DNA of 33,795 nucleotides from an uncultured Parvularcula sp. (lineage in GTDB: Bacteria; Pseudomonadota; Alphaproteobacteria; Caulobacterales; Parvularculaceae), in the NCBI GenBank assembly GCA_937919225.1, contig CALFRH010000230.1:1-33795 (forward strand), in the 5' to 3' direction. The notes beneath the pieces were generated by a model, which did no database searches, was not told the origin of the DNA, and saw only the letters and a list, made by a program, of their open reading frames with translations. How positions within the stretch are numbered: position 1 is the stretch's first letter; the number at the start of each line of letters is the position of its first letter. This document shows, piece after piece, positions 15,992 to 24,330 of this stretch. The translations under genes were made by a program, and so were the position numbers.

Positions 15992-18900
15992 TTAGAAGTC
16001 AGCTGTGAAGCCTAAGAACACGTAACGACCCATTGCATCGTACACTGTTGGGAATGTGTTCCCGTTCCCAACACCCGTACCAACGGATGCGGACAGTGGC
16101 GGATCTTGGTCGAACAAGTTGTTCACACCAAGACGGAGCGTCAGGTTCTCACGAGCCTGATAGCTACCGGACAGGTCGAAATAGTCGATCGCGTCGAACG
16201 TGCCATCGGCACCGCCATCATCACCACCATCTTTCTCTACGCTACCAAGGTGGCGCCACGTCCCGGTTAGGCTGTACTTATCAGCTGTCCAGGTTGTGGA
16301 GAGGCGATGACGATATTCTGGGTTCGACCCCGTATCTAGATTACTCTTACACCGGCCGCCATAGACGCCAGCACAATCGAAAATCTCATCGCCAGTAGAT
16401 GTTGGAAGTGGCTTCACCTCTAACTCGGCGAGATAGGTCCCGACATAGTCAAAGCTCAGATCACCAGGACCAACTTCACGCGTGTAGCTCGCCAAGAGGT
16501 CATACCCTGACGTGGTGAGAGCACCCGTGTTGATGTTCGTCGCAGTGATGAACCCTGATTGGTTCGCCCAGAGCGTACCGCCCTGACCCCGATTGATAAG
16601 ACCACAGAGGAAAGGATCGCCATTTTCCAGACATTGGTTCAACGCGAACTCTTCTGGAACGGTGGAGATAAAGTCCTCAACTTCGATATCGAAGTAGTCA
16701 AGGGAGACGGTCAGACCCGGCACGGCACTTGGTGTGAAGACCAAACCAAGAGTGATCGTGTCAGATGTCTCTGGATCGAGGTTAGCATTACCGCCTTCCA
16801 GATTGTTGAACTGCCCCGCGGGGTTATCCCCAATGGTGCCGTACTGAGCCGCCGTCACGCCAGTCCGAGCGCACTGCTCAAACGTTGCATCCGGTGAAGG
16901 TCCAGCACATGGGTCATAGAGACCAGAGTCTGGGTTTTGAGTGAGATCGAACAGATTGATCGCATTCGCGTCAAACAGTTCGAAAATGTTCGGCACCCGA
17001 ACCGCCCGTTGATAAGAACCACGGAAACGGATGTCTTCGACTGGTGCATAGTCAAGACCGAACTTGTACGAGTCGGTTTCAAGGGAGCTTCCATCAACCG
17101 TCCGAGAGTTCGACTTGTAGTTTGACCGACGGTAAGCCGTGTCAAAGCCAAGCTGCTCAATGCCAGGACGTCCTTGGATGAGGGGAACGTTCAATTCGAC
17201 GAAAATGTCGAACGCTTCCACAGCCCCTTCAACAGCGGTGGTTGGACCACCTTGGCCAGCACCATCACCTGACAGGTAGTTCGCATCAGGATTGGATTCC
17301 AGGCGGTCACGACGGTACTCAAGACCTGCCGCAAAGGCGACTGAGTCCTCTGCCCATGGGGCTGTCACACCATACTCGGCAAGCGAACCGGAGATCTTAC
17401 CAGACACAATGTGCTGCTCGATGCTACCAGATAGGTTCAGCGGGTTAGCGATGTAAGCCACCGCAGCCGGATCAGGTGCATTGCCCGTGAAGATATCATA
17501 AGGCACACAAGCTGCATCATCATTGGTAGGATCATCGTCCGCATTGATGTTACAGACGATGTTACCCTCATCATCTTCCACAGCATAAAGCGCTGCAGCA
17601 ATCTTCCGTTTGGATAGGTCGTTATTGTAAACGTCGCTACGGCTCGTATTCGAGTACGCACCATAAACGTCATAGTTTAGACCCGTGTCACCAATTTCAC
17701 CCCGGAAACCAACAGTCCCGCGGAAAGCAGTGTGACGGATGTCTTGGTTTCGAAGACCGCCTTCAACGTTCCGGCGAAGAAGCAAGACCGGAGCAATCCC
17801 ATCAGGACCCGGTGCAACGACGTCAGGATCGGAATCAGCATCACCGTAGAACGTGTCGTCATCTTCATCCAGCACATTACCCATTGGGTCGATCAGATCA
17901 CCGTCCGCATTACGGAGGCGGTTCACCGTATCGTCGGCAAGGCCTGTACACAGATAATCAACCTGCTGTGCGGACAAGAATGGGTTATCACAGTTGATGC
18001 CGCCAGCATCACCCTGAACACCCAAGCCGAACACACCAGATGGCGCGATCTGAGCGTTTGTACGGTTGTCCATAAACATGAACTCACTGTACATCTCAAC
18101 ATTATCGGTCAGCTGATAGTTCGTGAAGAACCCTGCATTGTACCGCGTTGTCGGCCGTTGGAAGTGGTTGAACGGGTTGAAGTTGAACGTGTCATCCGTG
18201 AAGTTTCGTGTACGGAACTCACCGTTGGCAGGATTGACCCGCGCCCATGATGAGATCGCGTTGAAGTCTTCCCCAACAACGTTGCCAGTGAAGTTCCCTG
18301 GGATCGCATAGTCGCCATCCACATCGAGAATGTTGGCAATCGCATTCGTCGAGGACCCCGAACAAACGAACTCACCTTCATCTAGGCCCAAGGCACATTG
18401 TGAATAGTCATACGAGTCTTGCACAACTTCTTGCACGCTTTGGTAGCCAATGAAGCCTGTGAAGCCGCCGCGACCATTGTCGAACTTGCCGCCAAAGACA
18501 CCAGTGATGTCAAACGTCTCCCCTTCCCAGGTGGAGCCGCTTGGGACCCGGAACTGAGATGGGTTGTTTGCAGCATTTTCAGCCAAGAGGTCTTGGAGTT
18601 CGCCGTCATTATTGTGCTGGAATGCTGAGATATTGCCGTCGAGGCGGAAGCCTTCGAAGTCGTCAACCAGCTTGAAGTTGGCAACACCAGCAATCGCGTC
18701 CGCGCCATAAATAGCGGCCGCACCACCGGTGAGCACATCAACGCTTTCGATAAGAGCAGCGGGAATGAAGTTGATGTCGGGCGCGTAAATGTCGATCGAC
18801 CCATAGGGCAGGCGACGACCATTCAGCAGGACCAATGTCCGCTCCGAATCAAGTCCGCGAAGGTTCAGTGACGCTGTACCCGTGGAGCCGTTTGCAAGGG

Positions 18901-19177
18901 TGGACCCTTGGGCACCAAACGCCTGCGGGAGGGTGTTGATCAGATCCTCCACCCGAACCGTGCCGCGTGCGTCGAACTCCTCTGCGCCAATGGATACGAC
19001 GGGACTGGTCTCAACAAGATTACCGTCGATAACAATCTGCGAGCCCGTAACGACGATCACATCCGTTGTCTCATCGTCTTGAGCCGCAGCGACGCCCCCG
19101 ACAGCAAAAGTGCTGCCGACAAACGCCGTTGATAGCGCCACCGCGGCGGCGCCCATCAACCTACTAGATTTGCCCAT
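15992..19177 (-). CDS. TonB-dependent outer-membrane receptor
   Basis: A 1061-residue outer-membrane transporter. It has a signal peptide (about 1-33, ending GGVAAAQ), a TonB-box-like DVIVVTGSQI at 39-48, a plug domain with INTLPQAFGAQG, LNLRGLDSERTLVLLNGRR and GGAAAIYGADAIAGVANFK, then a long 22-strand-type barrel ending in Phe (YVFLGFTADF), as outer-membrane barrels do. The receptor draws a ligand through the barrel using TonB-ExbBD energy. The ligand is not evident; large receptors of this kind often take up oligosaccharides, peptides or metal chelates. I chose ATG 19177 because GGAGAG lies nine bases upstream and a clean signal peptide begins there. Sampled GC is near 52 percent, below the neighbours. 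A strong terminator follows. Confidence 0.93.
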   Translation of the reverse strand: MGKSSRLMGAAAVALSTAFVGSTFAVGGVAAAQDDETTDVIVVTGSQIVIDGNLVETSPVVSIGAEEFDARGTVRVEDLINTLPQAFGAQGSTLANGSTGTASLNLRGLDSERTLVLLNGRRLPYGSIDIYAPDINFIPAALIESVDVLTGGAAAIYGADAIAGVANFKLVDDFEGFRLDGNISAFQHNNDGELQDLLAENAANNPSQFRVPSGSTWEGETFDITGVFGGKFDNGRGGFTGFIGYQSVQEVVQDSYDYSQCALGLDEGEFVCSGSSTNAIANILDVDGDYAIPGNFTGNVVGEDFNAISSWARVNPANGEFRTRNFTDDTFNFNPFNHFQRPTTRYNAGFFTNYQLTDNVEMYSEFMFMDNRTNAQIAPSGVFGLGVQGDAGGINCDNPFLSAQQVDYLCTGLADDTVNRLRNADGDLIDPMGNVLDEDDDTFYGDADSDPDVVAPGPDGIAPVLLLRRNVEGGLRNQDIRHTAFRGTVGFRGEIGDTGLNYDVYGAYSNTSRSDVYNNDLSKRKIAAALYAVEDDEGNIVCNINADDDPTNDDAACVPYDIFTGNAPDPAAVAYIANPLNLSGSIEQHIVSGKISGSLAEYGVTAPWAEDSVAFAAGLEYRRDRLESNPDANYLSGDGAGQGGPTTAVEGAVEAFDIFVELNVPLIQGRPGIEQLGFDTAYRRSNYKSNSRTVDGSSLETDSYKFGLDYAPVEDIRFRGSYQRAVRVPNIFELFDANAINLFDLTQNPDSGLYDPCAGPSPDATFEQCARTGVTAAQYGTIGDNPAGQFNNLEGGNANLDPETSDTITLGLVFTPSAVPGLTVSLDYFDIEVEDFISTVPEEFALNQCLENGDPFLCGLINRGQGGTLWANQSGFITATNINTGALTTSGYDLLASYTREVGPGDLSFDYVGTYLAELEVKPLPTSTGDEIFDCAGVYGGRCKSNLDTGSNPEYRHRLSTTWTADKYSLTGTWRHLGSVEKDGGDDGGADGTFDAIDYFDLSGSYQARENLTLRLGVNNLFDQDPPLSASVGTGVGNGNTFPTVYDAMGRYVFLGFTADF

Positions 19178-19300
19178 GTTTTTTAACTCTCCAAGTTTGA
19201 GTTGCTCGGACCGAAATGTCCGAAAGCTCCCACTTGCGATTCGCCGTGATGCGGGCTGCACCGCGGCCGAAGGCCATTCGCGCGCGGGTTGCTACTCGCC

Positions 19301-19328
19301 ACTATCGCCAACATGACGAAATGGTCAA
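19301..19328 (-). promoter_or_regulatory. Candidate promoter of the TonB-dependent receptor gene
   Basis: On the minus strand TTGACC (19328-19323) is followed after 16 bases by GATAGT (19306-19301). These match the -35 box in five of six bases and the -10 box in four of six. It would leave a leader of about 115 bases before the ATG at 19177. This is sequence resemblance only. Confidence 0.35.
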
Positions 19329-19375
19329 TCGGTGGTCATCATTCCGTCATACAAGAAATATGACTGTGACCTTTT

Positions 19376-19391
19376 TACTACGTATGTAGTA
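19376..19391. promoter_or_regulatory. Palindrome upstream of the receptor promoter
   Basis: TACTAC (19376-19381) GTAT GTAGTA (19386-19391) is a perfect 6-bp dyad with a four-base centre. It lies about 50 bases upstream of the candidate -35 box, a place suited to an activator. A looser dyad, TTACCT (19422-19427) and AGGTAA (19443-19448), lies further up. Confidence 0.35.
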
Positions 19392-19525
19392 TGTGATTAT
19401 GGGGCGATCATGCACAGCTTATTACCTACTGCCTTAATGGTGAGGTAAAACAAGGGTTTTTAGGGCAACATCAAGTTAGTTGCCACTGGCATAAATGTTA
19501 GAAAAACTGTCTTTTTGACAAAGTA

Positions 19526-20914
19526 CTAAAGATGCAATGCATGTCCCAGCGCCATCAGCGCGGCTTCTTGAACCGCCTCAGATTTAGTGGGGTGACCATG
19601 AATCGTCCCCGCCAAATCCTGCAGTCGGGCCCCCATTTCGAGGGCGAGGGCAAATTGAGCGGAGAGCTCTGAGACCCCCGCCCCGACGGCTGATATACCT
19701 AAAATGAGGGATGTGTCCGCCTGAGCCACCACGCGGACAAAACCCGCCTCATCCTCCATCGTCATGGAGCGGCCGTTCGCAAGGAAGGGGAATTGTCCTG
19801 TCACCACCTCATACCCCTGATCTCTTGCGGCATCCTCGCTGAGGCCCACTTGGACGAGCTCCGGGTCCGTAAAACAGATCTCGGGAATCGCCCGCTTGTC
19901 CCACTCCCGCCGGTCACCAGCGATGATCTCCGCCACCATCTCGCCTTGCGCCATCGCACGGTGAGCAAGCATCGGGTTCCCCGTGACATCCCCAATGGCG
20001 TAAACCCCGCTCATGGAAGTTCGGCAACGGCTGTTCACCGCGATAAACGGGCCGTCCATCGCGAGGCCCAATTCCTCAAGGCCCCACCCTTGGGTCCTTG
20101 GCCGGCGCCCGACAGTAACAAGCACCTTGTCCGCCGCCACACGATCAGTCTCCCCTGTGCGTTCCACCGTGAGGTGACCGCGACCAAAGCCCTTCGCCAT
20201 GGTTTGTAAGCGGATATCCACCCCAAGGGATTTCAATCGTTTAGCAACTGGATCCGTCAGCACACGATTATAGGTTGGCAAAATGGCATCGCTGGCTTCG
20301 ATGATAGTAACCTGCGCCCCCATCTTGGCAAAAGCCGTCCCAAGCTCCAGCCCAATGTAACCGCCCCCCACCACCGCGAGGGAGGACGGCACGTCTGTCA
20401 ATGACAACGCTTCGGTTGACGACAGAACATCATCGCCAAAGGGAAGCCCCGGGAGAGGAACAGATTCCGATCCCGTCGCAAGAACGACATAGTCTGCCCG
20501 AATATCGGTGCGTCCCTCAGGGCCCATTACCTTTGCGGTCTTTCCATCGATCATCTCCGCCCAACCTTGGACTGTGCGCACTTTCGCTTTTTTGAGGAGT
20601 CCGCCCACTCCCTGGTTAAGCCGGCGCACAATACCATCTTTCCACTGAATGGTTTTCGCTAAATCCAGCGTGGGTGATGGCGTGGTAATGCCATTAGCGC
20701 TCCCCTTTTCCATCTGCCCGAGGCGATGGAACTCGTCCGCCACATGGATAAGCGCTTTGGACGGAATACACCCTACGTTCAGGCAGCAGCCCCCAAGGGG
20801 TCCCTCCTCCACCAACACCGTCTCTAATCCCAGCTGACCCGCTCTGATCGCCGCCACATAGCCGCCGGGACCGCCACCAATGATGAGAAGTTGAGTTTTA
20901 ATTGAATCTGCCAT
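19526..20914 (-). CDS. lpd: Dihydrolipoyl dehydrogenase (E3)
   Basis: A 462-residue FAD disulfide oxidoreductase that reoxidises the dihydrolipoyl group of 2-oxoacid dehydrogenases with NAD+. It shows the FAD-binding GGGPGGYVAA at 13-22, the redox disulfide Cys44-Cys49 in GGCCLNVGCIPSK, the NAD-binding GGGYIGLELG, the second FAD motif YAIGDVTGNPMLAHRA and the C-terminal HPTKSE with catalytic His and Glu. An extra Cys43 replaces the usual Thr or Val just before the disulfide. Its closeness to bkdA1-bkdA2-bkdB implies it serves the branched-chain complex. It starts 27 bases after the EVE-domain gene on the same strand, so the two probably share a transcript. Confidence 0.94.
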   Translation of the reverse strand: MADSIKTQLLIIGGGPGGYVAAIRAGQLGLETVLVEEGPLGGCCLNVGCIPSKALIHVADEFHRLGQMEKGSANGITTPSPTLDLAKTIQWKDGIVRRLNQGVGGLLKKAKVRTVQGWAEMIDGKTAKVMGPEGRTDIRADYVVLATGSESVPLPGLPFGDDVLSSTEALSLTDVPSSLAVVGGGYIGLELGTAFAKMGAQVTIIEASDAILPTYNRVLTDPVAKRLKSLGVDIRLQTMAKGFGRGHLTVERTGETDRVAADKVLVTVGRRPRTQGWGLEELGLAMDGPFIAVNSRCRTSMSGVYAIGDVTGNPMLAHRAMAQGEMVAEIIAGDRREWDKRAIPEICFTDPELVQVGLSEDAARDQGYEVVTGQFPFLANGRSMTMEDEAGFVRVVAQADTSLILGISAVGAGVSELSAQFALALEMGARLQDLAGTIHGHPTKSEAVQEAALMALGHALHL

Positions 20915-20941
20915 GGTTGAGGGGCCTTCATTTTGGGGTGG

Positions 20942-21364
20942 CTAGGGTTTGACCCCCGCCATCTTGCACACATATTTCCATTCCGCCGCCGTCACAGGCT
21001 GTACGGATAATCTTGAATTATTGACGAGCACCATGTCCTGTAGCGCGGGTTCCGCTTTAATTTCCGACAGGGTGACAGGGGTCTTCACCGGGCCAACGGC
21101 CTCCACCGTCACACACTCCCACGGGGAGCCTGCCTCGGCGGTGGGGTCGGGCTTTACCTCATCAATAATCTTCACGATGCCCACCACGGCCCGTTCCGTC
21201 TGCGAATGATAAAAGAAGGCTTTGTCCCCCACCTTCATCTCTCGCATGAAATTCCGAGCCTGGTAATTGCGGACCCCGTCCCACATCTCGCCCTCTTTGC
21301 CCTTGGCCACCTGCTGGTCCCAGGACCAAGTGGAGGGTTCGGATTTCATCAACCAATACGCCAT
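20942..21364 (-). CDS. EVE domain-containing protein
   Basis: A 140-residue single-domain EVE protein (PUA-like fold, similar to human THYN1). Characteristic parts are MAYWLMKSEP at the start, WDGVRNYQARNFMREMKVGD (28-47), FFYHSQTERAVVGI (50-63) and WECVTVEAV. EVE domains bind modified bases in DNA or RNA. Their role in housekeeping bacterial contexts is not settled. I set the start at ATG 21364, preceded by GGGAG with seven-base spacing; the open frame upstream to 21847 has no family resemblance and overlaps another gene. It lies immediately upstream of lpd in one probable operon. Confidence 0.92.
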   Translation of the reverse strand: MAYWLMKSEPSTWSWDQQVAKGKEGEMWDGVRNYQARNFMREMKVGDKAFFYHSQTERAVVGIVKIIDEVKPDPTAEAGSPWECVTVEAVGPVKTPVTLSEIKAEPALQDMVLVNNSRLSVQPVTAAEWKYVCKMAGVKP

Positions 21365-21544
21365 TGCAGCACTCCCTTTCGCCTTCGCGCCATGTCGGCG
21401 CGCACCATAGGGGGCGCCGGGAAGCCGGTCCAACCGCTGATACGCTTTGCGACAAAGAGGGACCCTTTGAGACCCTGCCGGCATTGCCCTGCCACATGAG
21501 GGCGCTGGGATGCCCCTATCGAAAGTAACGAAAAGAGGGTTGTT

Positions 21545-21898
21545 ATGCGTTTGAAACTCTTGGGACTTGCCACCATCATGGCGACGGTAGCCGCTTGTGC
21601 AGGGGCGCCGCCCGCCCACGCGGGCACCTGGCGATTGGACCCGCGACTGTGTCCCGATTTGCGGGAGGACATCCGTGACGCCCGGGTCACCTACAGCCGC
21701 CGAGATGCGCGGGAGGACCGGCGGGACCGACGCTATGTGAACTGCCCTGCGCGGGCGTGGGTCTATGTGCCGGGCCGATATGAGCGTGCGAAAGCCCGGC
21801 CCGCCGTCCCGGTCTACTCGTCCATTTATGTGAATAAGAAAGGTCACTATTACGGTATTCGCGGCTCGCGGCGCGTGCGGTTAACGGTGGTATACTAA
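21545..21898 (+). CDS. Small basic secreted protein of unknown function
   Basis: A 117-residue protein. The N-terminus MRLKLLGLATIMATVAAC is a signal sequence, either a lipoprotein signal with Cys18 or a cleavable one ending at AHA26. The mature part is very rich in Arg and Tyr, with two Cys (36 and 67) that could pair in the periplasm. An RRDAREDRRDRR stretch (52-63) is followed by YVPGRYERAKARP. I recognise no family with certainty; it resembles small Arg-rich periplasmic proteins. AGAGGG lies six bases before the ATG, a good ribosome site. It stands alone on the plus strand between the minus-strand bkd and EVE-lpd units, diverging from the EVE gene. Confidence 0.72.
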   Translation: MRLKLLGLATIMATVAACAGAPPAHAGTWRLDPRLCPDLREDIRDARVTYSRRDAREDRRDRRYVNCPARAWVYVPGRYERAKARPAVPVYSSIYVNKKGHYYGIRGSRRVRLTVVY

Positions 21899-21977
21899 CA
21901 AATAAAAGCGTCGGTGAAGAAACGCGCTTCCGCTCCTCACCGGCGCACCAGACAAGACCCTGCGCGCATGCTTGAGC

Positions 21978-23288
21978 TTAAGAAGTGAACAGCGTCGCAG
22001 GGAATTCGAGATACCCTTTTAAGGTTTGAATGAACTGCGCCGCATCCCAACCATCGACAATCCGGTGATCGAAACTGGCGGAGAGATTCATCAGCTTAGT
22101 CGGGACCACCCGTCCATCTGCATCATAGCGGGGCAAGGTTTGCATCTTGTTCACCCCAATGATGGCCACCTCTGGGTGGTTGATCACCGGCGTTGTCACA
22201 ATGCCGCCAATGGCCCCAAGCGACGTGATCGTGATGGTGGACCCCATCAGCTCCTCTCGCTTCGCCGTGCCGGACCGAGCGGCGTCCGCCAGGCGGACGA
22301 CTTCAGCAGCGTTCGCCCAGAGGTCATTCGCCTCTGCATGACGGACCACAGGAACCATCAACCCATTATCCGTTTGGGTCGCAATCCCAATATGCGAGGC
22401 CCCGAACTGTTCGGCCACGCCCGCCTCTTCATCATAGCGGCAATTGATATGAGGGAACGCCACCGTTGCCCGAACGATGGCTTGCATCAGAAAAGGCAGC
22501 AGAGTGAGTTTGGGTTTCTCTCCGCGGTCCTCATTCATATGAGTACGGAGGGCCTCTAGCGCGCCCATCTCAACCTCATCCACATAGGTAATGTGGGGAA
22601 TGGACTGTTTAGAGGCCTGCATTTTCTCAGCAATCTTGCGCCGAAGACCAATGACAGGGACGCGGGTGACGTCATGGTTTGGCGCCGATTGGCCAACACC
22701 CGTTCGCCCCTTCGCACCAGGCGCGGTGCCAGCAGCGTAAGAATCCAAATCCTCATGGGTGATACGGCCTGCGGGGCCCGTGCCCAGCACAAACTGAAGA
22801 TCTACACCCATGGCCCGCGCCCGTGCCCGCACCGCCGGCGGCGCTAAAGGTTTGTCGCCCTCAGGACGAGAGCGGGGCCGACCGCTTACCGATGCCCGAG
22901 CGGCAAAGGGAGACGATGCAGTGTCCGGGTCCGGAGCCAATACAGGCGTTGGCGTTGGGGCCGAAGCCACCTCTTCGAGAAGTGGAGCCCGCGCCTCCTC
23001 AGGTTCAACGACCTCTTCCTGAGACACATCATCCGTATTGCCCGCCCCATCGACGGTGAGACGGATAATCTCCGACCCCACCGCAATCACTTCACCCACC
23101 TCGGGGCCAATCCATTCAACGGTACCATCCCGAGGGCTTGGGATCTCAACGGTCGCCTTATCGGTCATCACCTCAGCCAGGTTCTGATCAATTTTGACCG
23201 TGTCCCCCGCTTTAACGTGGAGGGCGACAAATTCGGCTTCCGCCACTCCTTCACCCACATCAGGCAATTTGATGGTAAAAATGCCCAT
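21978..23288 (-). CDS. bkdB: Branched-chain 2-oxoacid dehydrogenase E2 (dihydrolipoyl acyltransferase)
   Basis: A 436-residue core subunit. The lipoyl domain (1-78) carries the lipoylated Lys44 in MTDKATVE. A Pro/Ala linker (about 85-140) leads to the E3-binding domain, LAPPAVRARARAMGVDL to GRITHEDL. The acyltransferase domain (from about 205) ends with DHRIVDGWDAA, where His408 and Asp412 are catalytic. It passes the branched acyl group from E1 to CoA. A single lipoyl domain and the overall length suit the branched-chain type. The gene starts four bases after the E1-beta stop and closes the bkdA1-bkdA2-bkdB operon. Confidence 0.93.
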   Translation of the reverse strand: MGIFTIKLPDVGEGVAEAEFVALHVKAGDTVKIDQNLAEVMTDKATVEIPSPRDGTVEWIGPEVGEVIAVGSEIIRLTVDGAGNTDDVSQEEVVEPEEARAPLLEEVASAPTPTPVLAPDPDTASSPFAARASVSGRPRSRPEGDKPLAPPAVRARARAMGVDLQFVLGTGPAGRITHEDLDSYAAGTAPGAKGRTGVGQSAPNHDVTRVPVIGLRRKIAEKMQASKQSIPHITYVDEVEMGALEALRTHMNEDRGEKPKLTLLPFLMQAIVRATVAFPHINCRYDEEAGVAEQFGASHIGIATQTDNGLMVPVVRHAEANDLWANAAEVVRLADAARSGTAKREELMGSTITITSLGAIGGIVTTPVINHPEVAIIGVNKMQTLPRYDADGRVVPTKLMNLSASFDHRIVDGWDAAQFIQTLKGYLEFPATLFTS

Positions 23289-23291
23289 GTC

Positions 23292-24326
23292 TTACGCCTC
23301 CATCACATCGCGAAGGGCCTGGCCCACCCGGCGGGGGCTTGGCAGGTACGCCCACTCCTGTGCGTGGGGATAAGGCGTATCCCAGCCCGCAACCCGAAGG
23401 ACCGGCGCTTCTAAATGGTAAAAAGCACTTTCCTGGACAAGAGCCGCAAGCTCACCCCCAAAACCACCGGTGAGCGTCGCCTCGTGAACAATGACGCATC
23501 GACCCGTTTTCTTGATACTGCTGATAATGGTTTCAAGATCGAGGGGGATGAGACTGCGTAAATCCAAAACCTCCGCATCAATACCCATTTCTTCCGCGGC
23601 CGCCTCAGCAACATAGACCATGGTGCCGTAAGCCAGCACGGTCACATCAGCCCCCGGACGACGCACCTCTGCCTTCTCAAACGGAACCGTATAATACCCT
23701 TCAGGGACATGACCATCGGGATGCTTCGACCACGGCACAAGAGGCTTCTCATGGTGACCATCAAAGGGACCGTTATAAAGTCGCTTGGGTTCAAGAAAGA
23801 TGACAGGATCAGGATCCTCAATGGCGGTGATCAGCATCCCTTTCGCATCATAAGGGGTGGACGGAATCACTACTTTCACACCCGACACATGGGTAAAACA
23901 GGCTTCTGGGCTTTGGCTATGGGTCTGACCGCCAAAGATACCGCCCCCCGTTGGGGTACGGATAACCATGGGGCAGGTAAACTGCCCATTGGACCGATAG
24001 CGAATACGCGCGGCCTCTTGGGTAATTTGATCGTAAGCCGGAAAAATATAGTCTGCAAACTGAATTTCTATACAAGGCTTTAGCCCATAAGCTGCCATCC
24101 CGATGGCGGTGCCCACGATGCCGCCTTCAGAAATAGGCGCGTCAAAAACACGGGAGGTGCCATACTTCTCCTGCAGGCCAGCCGTCACCCGAAAGACACC
24201 GCCAAAATAGCCGACATCCTGGCCATAAATGACCACATCTTCGTCCCGCTCCAGCATGATGTCCTGAGCCTCTCTCAGGGCTTCGATCATGTTGAGGGAC
24301 CGGCTATTTGATAGGGTTTGAGACAT
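23292..24326 (-). CDS. bkdA2: Branched-chain 2-oxoacid dehydrogenase E1 beta subunit
   Basis: A 344-residue transketolase-like subunit that pairs with E1 alpha to decarboxylate the keto acids of leucine, isoleucine and valine with thiamine diphosphate. Features seen are GQDVG (35-39), APISEGGIVG near 63-72, IEIQFADYIFPAYDQI, IRTPTGGGI (122-130) and HSQS (136-139), then the C-terminal domain with LDLRSLIPLD and VHEATLTGGFG. I chose ATG 24326, four bases after the E1-alpha stop (TGATCACATG). It gives the normal beginning, MSQTLSNSRSLNMIEALREA, and has a G-rich site inside the end of bkdA1. The longer open frame adds 36 unlikely residues. Confidence 0.94.
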   Translation of the reverse strand: MSQTLSNSRSLNMIEALREAQDIMLERDEDVVIYGQDVGYFGGVFRVTAGLQEKYGTSRVFDAPISEGGIVGTAIGMAAYGLKPCIEIQFADYIFPAYDQITQEAARIRYRSNGQFTCPMVIRTPTGGGIFGGQTHSQSPEACFTHVSGVKVVIPSTPYDAKGMLITAIEDPDPVIFLEPKRLYNGPFDGHHEKPLVPWSKHPDGHVPEGYYTVPFEKAEVRRPGADVTVLAYGTMVYVAEAAAEEMGIDAEVLDLRSLIPLDLETIISSIKKTGRCVIVHEATLTGGFGGELAALVQESAFYHLEAPVLRVAGWDTPYPHAQEWAYLPSPRRVGQALRDVMEA

Positions 24327-24330
24327 GTGA

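Noticed and set aside
17732-18250. A 172-codon open frame opposite the TonB receptor
   Set aside because: It is a shadow of the barrel region, with no ribosome site and no family match.
19499-19525. Terminator after lpd (TGTC AAAAA GACA then T-run on the minus strand)
   Set aside because: A stem of only four pairs is too weak to call.
21365-21847. N-terminal extension of the EVE gene to 21847
   Set aside because: The extra 161 residues have no EVE similarity, overlap the plus-strand secreted-protein gene, and a good ribosome site marks ATG 21364.
21908-21946. Hairpin CGGTGA...TCACCG after the small secreted protein gene, considered as a terminator
   Set aside because: The stem is only 6 bp before a mismatch, the loop is long and no T-run follows.
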